From: Lysobacterales bacterium
GTDB lineage: Bacteria > Pseudomonadota > Gammaproteobacteria > Xanthomonadales > Xanthomonadaceae
Assembly (NCBI GenBank): GCA_020442545.1
Contig: JAGRJX010000166.1
Location: 1-6,155 of the forward strand
Direction of reading: 5' to 3'
DNA: 6,155 nucleotides
Of this stretch, positions 1-5,058 are shown one piece after another; position 1 is the stretch's first letter, and the number at the start of each line of letters is the position of its first letter. Position numbers and translations under genes: made by a program. Under the pieces are notes generated by a model. That model saw only the letters and a list, made by a program, of their open reading frames with translations. It had not been told where the DNA came from and did not search any database.

Positions 1-482
1 TCGATGTTGTGGTTGTAGTAGTCGAGGCCGGCCTCGCGCAGCGCGCGCGCCTGGTCGCCGGACAGCATGCCCAGCGTGGCGCAGGTTTCCATGCCCAGCG
101 CCTTCACCTCGCGGATCATGGCGGCGACCTTGGGGATGTCGCGATCCTTGGGCGAACGCCAGGCCGCGCCCATGCAGAAACGCGAGGCGCCGGCCGCCTT
201 GGCCGCGCGGGCCTTTTCCAGCACCGCTTCGGTGCTCATCAGCTTCTGCGCATCGACGCCGGTCTGGTAGCGCTGCGCCTGCGGGCAGTAGGCGCAGTCC
301 TCGGGACAGCCGCCGGTCTTCACCGACAGCAGGGTCGACACCTGCACTTCGTTGGCCTTGAAATGCTGGCGATGCACGGTTTGTGCCCGGAACAGCAGCT
401 CGTTGAAAGGCAGGTCGAACAGCGCCTCGATTTCCTCGCGGCGCCAGTCGTGTCGAATTTCGGAAGGTTTGACAGCTGACAT
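1..482 (-). CDS. bioB: Biotin synthase BioB, N-terminal 160 residues (gene runs off the left edge)
   Basis: A radical SAM enzyme that inserts sulfur into dethiobiotin in the last step of biotin synthesis, in the cytoplasm. Visible: the SAM-cluster motif CxxxCxxC in GGCPEDCAYCPQ at residues 57-68 (Cys59, 63, 66). Cys103 (RFCMGAAWRSP) and Cys134 (METCATLGM) match two of the three cysteine ligands of the [2Fe-2S] sulfur-donor cluster in E. coli BioB. YYNHN lies just before the edge. About 160 of roughly 340-350 residues are present; the third cysteine and the arginine ligand lie outside. I chose ATG at 482 because it leaves a short leader before IRHDW, as in xanthomonad BioB. An in-frame ATG at 494 would add MAVP; neither has a good Shine-Dalgarno. 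The gene diverges from comF. I saw no BirA-type operator (TTGTAAAC half-sites) in the gap, so biotin control is not evident. Identity is very secure. Confidence 0.97.
   Translation of the reverse strand, partial: MSAVKPSEIRHDWRREEIEALFDLPFNELLFRAQTVHRQHFKANEVQVSTLLSVKTGGCPEDCAYCPQAQRYQTGVDAQKLMSTEAVLEKARAAKAAGASRFCMGAAWRSPKDRDIPKVAAMIREVKALGMETCATLGMLSGDQARALREAGLDYYNHNI
469..474 (+). promoter_or_regulatory. Consensus -35 hexamer (TTGACA) pointing toward comF
   Basis: A perfect TTGACA on the plus strand lies inside the first codons of bioB, 59 bases before the comF start. At 17 bases spacing the -10 position reads CATTTG, a poor match, so this may be only half of a promoter. I report it because it mirrors the TTGACA of the bioB promoter on the other strand. 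Confidence 0.25.
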
Positions 483-510
483 CGGTACGGCCATTTGGCA
501 AAGTCCGGCA

Positions 511-539
511 AGTCTCAAAGCCCGGCCACAGCGTGTCAA
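511..539 (-). promoter_or_regulatory. Candidate sigma-70 promoter for bioB
   Basis: On the minus strand a perfect TTGACA (539 down to 534) is followed after 17 bases by GAGACT (516 down to 511), which matches the -10 consensus at only three of six positions. The expected start point near 504 is just upstream of both possible bioB ATGs. The -35 hexamer overlaps the GTG start and next codons of comF. The consensus -35 and correct spacing favour it; the weak -10 does not. Confidence 0.4.
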
Positions 540-1309
540 CTTCGGAACCCGACAAGATCGCCGAAAATCCCGCCACGGCGGGCCCTTGGCGTCGTCGGGT
601 GCGGCACTGGCTGGACAGCTTTGCCCGTGTCGTCCTGCCGCCGCGCTGCCTGCTCTGCACCCGGCCGGGCACCGGCGGTCGCGACCTCTGCCTGGCCTGC
701 CACCAGGACCTGCCATTCAATCGCAGCGCCTGCGCCCGCTGCGGCATTCCGCTGCCAACGCCCGCCAAAGCCTGCGGCGCCTGCCTGAAGCGGCTGCCGC
801 CCTTCGACGTCACCCACGCCGTGTTCCGCTACGGCGCGCCGGTCGATTCGCTGCTGATGCGACACAAGTTCCATGGCGACCTGGCCGCCGGCCGTGTACT
901 GGGCGAGCTGTTCGCCGACGAGCTTTCGACACTTTCGGGGAGCGTCGACACCCTGTTGCCGGTCCCGCTGCATCCGAAGCGGCTTGGCGAACGCGGCTAC
1001 AACCAGTCGCTGGAACTGGCGCGACCGCTGGCGAGGCGCAGCGGCCTGCCACTGCTGGTGGATGGCCTGCGGCGACAGAACGCCACGACGCCGCAGACCG
1101 GCCTTGACCGCAAGGCTCGCCAGCAGAACCTGCGCGGCGCGTTCGCCTGGAAAGGGGGACGGCCGCCGCCGGGCCGCATCGCCCTGATCGATGACACCAT
1201 GACCACCGGCAGCACCGTGGCCGAATGCACGCGGATGCTCAAGCGCGCTGGTGCAGAACACGTCGAAGTATGGGTGCTGGCCCGGGTACCGCCGCCGGGG
1301 CAGCGCTGA
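533..1309 (+). CDS. comF: ComF-family phosphoribosyltransferase-like protein
   Basis: 258 residues, cytoplasmic. The N-terminal third holds four CxxC pairs (Cys39/42, 53/56, 67/70, 81/84), the double zinc-ribbon region typical of ComF/GntX proteins. A type-I phosphoribosyltransferase fold follows. VPLHPKRLGERGYNQS (144-159) is the ComF signature, and IALIDDTMTTGSTV (216-229) is the PRPP-binding loop with its acidic pair. Family members are required for natural transformation in Haemophilus and Bacillus, where ComF aids single-stranded DNA handling; relatives such as GntX were linked to other roles, so the exact job here is inferred. The start is GTG at 533: no in-frame ATG precedes Met109, and the cysteine region must be included. 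No clear Shine-Dalgarno is seen. The gene diverges from bioB. Its stop codon (1307-1309) lies inside the first of two tandem repeats. Confidence 0.93.
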   Translation: MSTSEPDKIAENPATAGPWRRRVRHWLDSFARVVLPPRCLLCTRPGTGGRDLCLACHQDLPFNRSACARCGIPLPTPAKACGACLKRLPPFDVTHAVFRYGAPVDSLLMRHKFHGDLAAGRVLGELFADELSTLSGSVDTLLPVPLHPKRLGERGYNQSLELARPLARRSGLPLLVDGLRRQNATTPQTGLDRKARQQNLRGAFAWKGGRPPPGRIALIDDTMTTGSTVAECTRMLKRAGAEHVEVWVLARVPPPGQR

Positions 1310-1370
1310 ACAGGTAGCCACCGCCATCACGGTGCACCCGTTGTGCCGATCCAGTGACGTCGATCAAGGG
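1301..1370 (+). repeat. 70-base tandem repeat, copy 1 (predicted RNA hairpin), overlapping the comF stop
   Basis: Aligns without gaps to the next 70 bases with 50 of 70 identities. It contains an inner stem 1330-1336/1342-1348 with pentaloop CCCGT. This stem is complete only if two G-U wobbles are allowed, which favours plus-strand RNA. A 6-base 3' bulge, ATCCAG (1349-1354), separates it from an imperfect outer stem 1319-1329/1355-1365. The outer stem is weaker than in copy 2, with four non-pairing positions. The first nine bases are the end of comF. Confidence 0.75.
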
Positions 1371-1440
1371 CAACGCTGAACGGGTATCCGTCGCCGCCAC
1401 CGCACGCCTGTCGTGCGGATCGAGTGGCGTCGGCGAAGGC
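1371..1440 (+). repeat. 70-base tandem repeat, copy 2 (strong predicted RNA hairpin)
   Basis: Directly abuts copy 1 and has the same architecture. Inner stem 1400-1406/1412-1418 is a perfect 7 bp (CCGCACG/CGTGCGG) with loop CCTGT. The 3' bulge is ATCGAG (1419-1424). The outer stem 1389-1399/1425-1435 has one mismatch and one G-U. Loop (CCYGT), bulge (ATCSAG), the 5' flank around CGCTGAAC and the 3' AAGG are nearly unchanged between copies, while stem positions vary. No T-tract follows, so it does not look like a standard intrinsic terminator. Function is unknown; a processed 3' UTR element or a dispersed intergenic repeat are the main options. Confidence 0.75.
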
Positions 1441-1622
1441 AGACTGGCCGTCTGTCGAGGCGACGACGCGCCGGGCCGTGCGACGGCAAACGGGCGACGG
1501 TCGGATCGCGTCAGTCCATCGCGGGATCGGATCACGCGTGGCGCGGGTCGCATGGCGGTGCATGCTTGCCCCGGAATCCGACACTCCGGGCGGCGCCAGC
1601 GCCCGGGAAGCACTCGCCGACG
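1441..1622. other. Non-coding remainder of the comF-cybB convergent gap
   Basis: This is the 182 bases after the two repeats and before the cybB stop. I see no credible gene; the open frames crossing it have no recognisable protein features and are the kind that GC-rich DNA gives by chance. A stretch around 1484-1555 shows scattered resemblance to the upstream repeat (AAACGGG, GGATC, GTGGCG in the same order) but does not align cleanly or fold the same way. The right end carries the hairpin listed separately. Confidence 0.5.
1586..1606. terminator. GC-rich hairpin between convergent comF and cybB
   Basis: CCGGGCG (1586-1592) and CGCCCGG (1600-1606) form a perfect 7-bp stem with a 7-base loop. 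It lies 17 bases past the cybB stop and between two convergent genes. A second, competing stem CCCGGA/TCCGGG (1570-1575/1585-1590) overlaps it. There is no T-run on either strand, so termination activity is only inferred from position. Confidence 0.35.
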
Positions 1623-2153
1623 TCAGCTCATCCGCCGCAGGGTATCGTCCTCGCGAAAGAAGTGGTGGTACAAGGCCGCCACGACATGCAGGCCGATTAC
1701 CCAGTAGAAGGCCTCGCCGATGCTGCCGTGCAGGTCTTCCAGCTGGCGCGCGAGTTCTTCGTTTTCGGCCATCAGCGCCGGCAGGGCGATGTCGGTGAAG
1801 GGCAAATACAGCACCTTTCCGTCGGTCCATGCCGTCATCAAGCCGAGGATCGGCATGACCATGAAGAATGCATACAGCGACAGGTGCAGCAGCTTGGCCG
1901 GGATCGCTTGCCAGGCGGGCGGCGCCGGCGTAATTGGCGGCGCGCCCCGGCGAATGCGTACCGCCAGCCGCCACCACAGCAGCGCAAAGATGCTGATGCC
2001 GATCCAGAAATGCGTCTGCAGCATGATCGTGCGGCCGGTGCCGCGACCAAAGGCGCCGCGCTGCTCGATGGCGATGTAGGCGATCACGATCAGCGCCGCC
2101 ATGATCCAGTGCAGGTAGCGGAGCGCGGGCGCGTAGCGGGATGTTGTCGGCAT
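1623..2153 (-). CDS. cybB: Cytochrome b561, CybB type (likely superoxide oxidase)
   Basis: 176 residues, an inner-membrane di-heme b561 protein. E. coli CybB, of the same length, takes electrons from superoxide and reduces ubiquinone. Four hydrophobic helices are seen near residues 13-30, 48-66, 89-109 and 134-154. Candidate heme-ligand histidines are His15 (RYLHW), His48 (QTHFW), His90 (LLHLSLY), His132 (DLHGSIG) and His146 (IGLHVVAAL). The tail GLHVVAALYHHFF...DDTLRRM closely follows E. coli CybB, as does the first helix with IAIEQRG. ATG at 2153 gives the family length and puts His15 where E. coli has His13. An in-frame ATG at 2198 would add 15 residues (MSRDTADPPPTASIA) not expected in the family. 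Neither start has a convincing Shine-Dalgarno. It is transcribed away from xthA and toward comF. A b561 with another electron donor cannot be excluded. Confidence 0.92.
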   Translation of the reverse strand: MPTTSRYAPALRYLHWIMAALIVIAYIAIEQRGAFGRGTGRTIMLQTHFWIGISIFALLWWRLAVRIRRGAPPITPAPPAWQAIPAKLLHLSLYAFFMVMPILGLMTAWTDGKVLYLPFTDIALPALMAENEELARQLEDLHGSIGEAFYWVIGLHVVAALYHHFFREDDTLRRMS

Positions 2154-2222
2154 GGCGATGGACGCTGTTGGGGGCGGATCAGCAGTGTCTCTCGACATTT
2201 CTAGTGCGTCCAGCGCCACGGC

Positions 2223-2232
2223 TGCGCGCGCA
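2223..2232. promoter_or_regulatory. 10-bp palindrome TGCGCGCGCA in the cybB/xthA divergent region
   Basis: A perfect palindrome that would sit between the -35 and -10 positions of the proposed xthA promoter. Placement fits an operator, but alternating GC palindromes are common in GC-rich DNA and no regulator is recognised. Confidence 0.2.
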
Positions 2233-2240
2233 TGGACTGC

Positions 2241-2246
2241 TAGACT
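2241..2246 (+). promoter_or_regulatory. Candidate -10 element for a leaderless xthA transcript
   Basis: TAGACT matches the TANNNT core and lies exactly 6 bases before the xthA ATG, so transcription would begin at or next to the start codon. No good -35 is found 16-18 bases upstream. The only purine-rich stretch, GGCGG, abuts the ATG and cannot serve as a normal Shine-Dalgarno, which supports leaderless initiation. Confidence 0.4.
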
Positions 2247-2252
2247 CGGCGG

Positions 2253-3023
2253 ATGAAAATCGCCAGCTGGAACGTGAATTCGCTCAATGTCCGCCTGCCG
2301 CACCTGCTGGAATGGCTGAAGCTGCAGCAGCCGGACATCGTCGGCCTGCAGGAAACCAAGCTCGACGACCCGCGTTTCCCTGACGACGCCCTGGCAGCCG
2401 CCGGCTATCGCAGCGTGTTCACCGGACAGAAGACCTACAACGGCGTGGCGCTGGTCTCGAAGGAGCCGCCCGGCGACGTGGTCACCGACATCCCCGGCTT
2501 CGACCACGAGCAGCGGCGGGTGATTGCCGCCAGCTACGGCGACCTGCGCGTGATCAACCTGTACGTGGTCAACGGCAAGGCCGTTGGCGACGAAAAATAC
2601 GAGTTCAAGCTGCGCTGGCTGGAAGCCGTTCACGCGTGGATCGCCGATGAGCTGGCGCGCCACCCGAAGCTGGTGGTGATGGGCGACTTCAACATCGCCC
2701 CGGACGACCGCGACGTGCACGATCCGGCGATCTGGAACGCCGACAGCATCCTGACCTCCACTGCCGAACGCGCGGCGCTGAAGCGACTGCTCGACCTCGG
2801 CCTGCACGACAGCTTCCGCCTGCACCACGACGACGGCGGCGTGTTCAGTTGGTGGGATTACCGCGCCGCCGGCTTCCGCCGCGACCTCGGCCTGCGCATC
2901 GACCTGCTGCTGGTCAGCGATGCACTGCGCGGGAAATGCATCGGCGCAGAGATCGACCGCGAGCCGCGCACCTGGGAGCGCCCCAGCGACCACACGCCGG
3001 CACTGATCACCCTGGTCAGCTGA
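2253..3023 (+). CDS. xthA: Exodeoxyribonuclease III (AP endonuclease)
   Basis: 256 residues, slightly shorter than E. coli XthA (268). A cytoplasmic Mg2+-dependent enzyme that cuts DNA 5' of abasic sites, removes 3' blocking groups and degrades 3'-to-5' in duplex DNA. All endonuclease/exonuclease/phosphatase-fold active-site motifs are present: NVNS with Asn7, LQETK with Glu34, NLYVVNG with Tyr104, GDFNIAP with Asp145 and Asn147, LRIDLLLVS with Asp217, and the C-terminal SDHTP with Asp246 and His247. WWDYR (200-204) is also typical of the family. The start at 2253 begins MKIASWNVNS, the usual N-terminus, so there is no leader region to add. It diverges from cybB across 99 bases and converges with the diguanylate cyclase at 21 bases. 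Several proteobacteria carry two XthA-like paralogues, so the precise paralogue is not settled. Confidence 0.96.
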   Translation: MKIASWNVNSLNVRLPHLLEWLKLQQPDIVGLQETKLDDPRFPDDALAAAGYRSVFTGQKTYNGVALVSKEPPGDVVTDIPGFDHEQRRVIAASYGDLRVINLYVVNGKAVGDEKYEFKLRWLEAVHAWIADELARHPKLVVMGDFNIAPDDRDVHDPAIWNADSILTSTAERAALKRLLDLGLHDSFRLHHDDGGVFSWWDYRAAGFRRDLGLRIDLLLVSDALRGKCIGAEIDREPRTWERPSDHTPALITLVS

Positions 3024-3031
3024 GCAGGGCT

Positions 3032-3041
3032 GGCCGCGGCC
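3032..3041. other. Palindrome GGCCGCGGCC in the xthA/cyclase convergent gap
   Basis: A perfect 10-bp palindrome fills half of the 21-base gap between the two stop codons. As RNA it can fold only a 5-bp stem with a CGCG tetraloop (3030-3034/3039-3043, one G-U on the plus strand), with no T-tract. It may help end transcription from both sides, but the evidence is position only. Confidence 0.25.
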
Positions 3042-3044
3042 GGG

Positions 3045-4871
3045 TCACTCTGGCGGCGGGGTGCTGGCGTCCAGTAGCGAGCTCTCCTCGGCGTTGGTGC
3101 GATTGCGGCCAGCGCGCTTGGCGGCGTAGAGAGCGGCATCGGCGCGCGCCAGCAGACGCGAGGCGGGCTCGCCCTGCCAGCGGCTGACGCCAACACTCAG
3201 GGTTGGCTGCAGCTCGGGATGGACGTCGCGCCAGTCAGCGTCGGCGAAAGCCTGGCGAAGTCGCTCGCAACGCTGCACCGCGTCGGCAAGATCGCAGTCC
3301 GGCAGCAGCAGGCCGAACTCTTCGCCGCCAATGCGCGCCACCAGGTCGCCGGCGCGGAAGTGCTCGGTGAACAGCCTGGCGGTGCGCACCAGCACCTGAT
3401 CACCGCTGCTGTGGCCGAAGCGATCGTTGATGCGCTTGAAGTGGTCGAGATCGACCAGGGCCAGACACAGGGCGCGGCCATGGCGGCCGGCAGTGGCCAG
3501 CTCGCGACCGAGCGCATGGTCGAACTCGCGCCGGTTGGCAAGCCCGGTCAGCGGATCCTCGCGGCTGAGGCGATCCAGCTGGCTGTTCTTCTCCTGCAGC
3601 TCGCGCAGCAGGGTTTCACGTTCCTCGACCAGTTCGCGCAACTCGGCGGTGCGCTCGTTGACGCGCTTCTCCAGGTCGGCACGGTAGTCGTCCAGTTCCT
3701 CGAAGGCGCGTGCATCAGCGACGCGGCGGGCGAGGCGGTCGGCTACGTCCTGAAGCAGGGTGAGGTCATCCCTGCGGTACTGGTTCGGCAACAGGTGCTG
3801 CACGCTGATGATGCCGATGACCTCGTTCTCGTAGTGCATCGGAACAATCAGCATGCTGCCCGGCGGCGGCCCGACAATCTTGGTGCGTCTGCGCACGTCC
3901 TCCGGTGCGTGTTCGAAGTCCGCTACCAGCAGCGCTTCGTCATTCTCCACCACCCAGCCGAACAGGCCTTCCTCGCGCCGGCGCACCACGCGCGGCATGC
4001 GCTGGCCCTGCATCAGGTGCAGCCGGACTTCCAGGTGATGCTGTGCGCGATCCAGAATGCCGAACATGAATTCGTCGAGTACAAAGGTGCGTTGCACCTC
4101 ATCATTGATCTGTGTCGCCAGCTGATCGAGACGCTGGGCGCCCGAGAGATGGCTGTCGTCCGCCAGTGAACCCGCCACCAGGGGATCCGGAGAATGGCCG
4201 CTGCGGAAACTGACCAGGAACAGCACCACGAACAGGCTGAAGAGCAGCAACGCCACCGCACCAAGATGCAGCCACACCAGTGCGGCCAGTACACCGACCG
4301 GTACGAACAGCAGGTCGGTGACGTTCATCAGGTCGCGGGGCGATTTCGCCACCGGCCGCCCGGCCGCGGCGTGGTAGGCAATCAGCATCAACAGATTGAC
4401 CGCCTGCATGGCCAGCGCCATGCCGGTCAGCGGCAGCAGGTGCGACAGTTTCAGCGGCGGCAGTGGGTATTCGCCACCCAGCGCCCGGTAAACCAGCGCG
4501 CCGGCAACCAGCATCAGGGTGAGCATCGCCGCGTTGCTCAGCGCCCGCAGCACCGCAATTCGCCAGGAGTTCTGCCGGTAGCCCGCATGGGTGAAGGGGA
4601 AGATCAGCGCGGCGATCACGTTCTGCACGATCGCCGGCACGGGTCCGCCGATCAGCAGCATGGCCACCTGCGGGACACGCTCCATCGAGCGCACCCCGCC
4701 GACCACCCCGGGAATGCCGAAGTGCCAGACGAACAGCAGGCTGGCGACACCAAACACCACCTGGCCCGCCAGCGGCCAGCGCAGGTAGTGGTCGGCCACC
4801 AGCCACACGGTTGGCGCGGCCAGCAGCGGCAGCAGCAGGCAATACAGCGCCAGCCGTCGCTGCGCTGTCAT
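3045..4871 (-). CDS. Membrane-anchored diguanylate cyclase with GAF domain
   Basis: 608 residues; makes cyclic di-GMP from two GTP. Order: a hydrophobic N-terminal module with about six helices (roughly 8-28, 36-52, 70-92, 106-128, 144-167, 185-221), a GAF-like sensor domain (about 250-386, centred on LFGWVVENDEALLVADFEHA), a charged coiled coil (about 388-436), and a GGDEF domain to about 590. Key residues: DPLTGLANR (439-447), VDLDHFKRINDRFGH (473-487) with metal-binding Asp474, active-site GGEEF (515-519), and RAGD (506-509) exactly five residues before it, the RxxD inhibitory site for product feedback. It therefore looks like an active, feedback-inhibited cyclase. I chose ATG at 4871 because it overlaps (ATGA) the stop of a short upstream ORF; GTG at 4880 would add three residues. 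I do not recognise the membrane module as MASE1 or MASE2, and its signal is unknown. No EAL or HD-GYP domain is present. Confidence 0.93.
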   Translation of the reverse strand: MTAQRRLALYCLLLPLLAAPTVWLVADHYLRWPLAGQVVFGVASLLFVWHFGIPGVVGGVRSMERVPQVAMLLIGGPVPAIVQNVIAALIFPFTHAGYRQNSWRIAVLRALSNAAMLTLMLVAGALVYRALGGEYPLPPLKLSHLLPLTGMALAMQAVNLLMLIAYHAAAGRPVAKSPRDLMNVTDLLFVPVGVLAALVWLHLGAVALLLFSLFVVLFLVSFRSGHSPDPLVAGSLADDSHLSGAQRLDQLATQINDEVQRTFVLDEFMFGILDRAQHHLEVRLHLMQGQRMPRVVRRREEGLFGWVVENDEALLVADFEHAPEDVRRRTKIVGPPPGSMLIVPMHYENEVIGIISVQHLLPNQYRRDDLTLLQDVADRLARRVADARAFEELDDYRADLEKRVNERTAELRELVEERETLLRELQEKNSQLDRLSREDPLTGLANRREFDHALGRELATAGRHGRALCLALVDLDHFKRINDRFGHSSGDQVLVRTARLFTEHFRAGDLVARIGGEEFGLLLPDCDLADAVQRCERLRQAFADADWRDVHPELQPTLSVGVSRWQGEPASRLLARADAALYAAKRAGRNRTNAEESSLLDASTPPPE

Positions 4872-4924
4872 TGCCAGCACCCGCAGCTGCCTGGAGCAGC
4901 CTTGTGCCTTGGCACCATGGCCAT
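4868..4924 (-). CDS. 18-codon leader ORF overlapping the cyclase start
   Basis: Encodes MAMVPRHKAAPGSCGCWQ. It is preceded by a purine-rich AGGGGA (4933 down to 4928), the best Shine-Dalgarno of any start examined in this window, 3 bases before the ATG; a second in-frame ATG at 4918 has longer spacing. Its TGA shares the ATGA overlap with the ATG of the diguanylate cyclase, the classic layout for translational coupling. The cyclase start itself lacks a strong Shine-Dalgarno. The peptide has a CGC motif, no membrane segment and no known family that I recognise. It may act only through its translation, or be a chance ORF. Confidence 0.45.
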   Translation of the reverse strand: MAMVPRHKAAPGSCGCWQ

Positions 4925-4948
4925 TCGTCCCCTGTCGAGCTTCGCCGC

Positions 4949-4967
4949 CGATTCGCGTCGATTCGCG
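4949..4967. repeat. Two 9-bp direct repeats CGATTCGCG, 10-bp period
   Basis: Copies at 4949-4957 and 4959-4967 repeat at one helical turn, just inside the predicted transcript leader of the diguanylate cyclase. This could be a pair of regulator half-sites; it could also be a chance slippage duplication. No known operator is recognised. Confidence 0.35.
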
Positions 4968-4979
4968 CCCGCCGCGACC

Positions 4980-4985
4980 ATCATA
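4980..4985 (-). promoter_or_regulatory. Candidate -10 element upstream of the diguanylate cyclase
   Basis: TATGAT on the minus strand matches TATAAT at five of six positions. No good -35 is seen 17 bases upstream. Transcription from about 4973 would give a leader of roughly 100 bases containing the short ORF. This is the best A/T-rich promoter-like hexamer in the gap. Confidence 0.35.
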
Positions 4986-5014
4986 GCCCCATTGCCGGGT
5001 GCCTGCGGCGGCGA

Positions 5015-5042
5015 CCCGCCCGGCGGATCAACGCCGGGTGGG
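5015..5042. terminator. Long GC-rich hairpin downstream of the peptidase gene
   Basis: CCCGGCG (5019-5025) pairs with CGCCGGG (5032-5038) around a 6-base loop. The stem continues to 11 bp (5015-5025/5032-5042) with one G-T pair, which would be a C-A mismatch in the minus-strand RNA. It starts 17 bases after the peptidase stop, the usual place for a terminator, but no T-tract follows on the minus strand. Confidence 0.4.
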
Positions 5043-5058
5043 ACAAGTCAGGCGGTGC

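Noticed and set aside
483..532. BirA operator controlling bioB
   Set aside because: No TTGTAAAC/GTTTACAA half-sites in the gap; the GTTTGACA in bioB codons is too far from the consensus.
536..1330. 264-codon minus-strand frame opposite comF
   Set aside because: Antisense shadow of a gene with clear ComF motifs; its translation has no recognisable family features.
1311..1440. REP/SMAG-type GTAG palindromes
   Set aside because: Copy 1 has GTAG near the foot of its stem, but copy 2 has GTAT. The hairpins are in direct rather than inverted order, and they are longer than the usual 20-25-base xanthomonad elements. A distant relationship is not excluded.
1484..1555. Possible third copy of the comF-downstream repeat
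   Set aside because: Short blocks occur in the same order, but gaps are needed and the inner hairpin is not reproduced. Too weak to call.
2154..2993. Long minus-strand open frame continuing upstream of cybB through all of xthA
   Set aside because: It is the antisense of xthA, with low-complexity Val/Ala/Gln-rich translation and no domains. The CybB family begins at 2153. GC-rich codon bias keeps the frame open.
3219..4169. 316-codon plus-strand frame opposite the diguanylate cyclase
   Set aside because: Shadow frame. The minus strand carries the GAF and GGDEF motifs across the same bases.
4872..4973. Cyclic di-GMP riboswitch in the cyclase leader
   Set aside because: None of the conserved GEMM-I landmarks (such as GCACAG...GCAAACC) is visible, and the leader is largely taken up by the short ORF.
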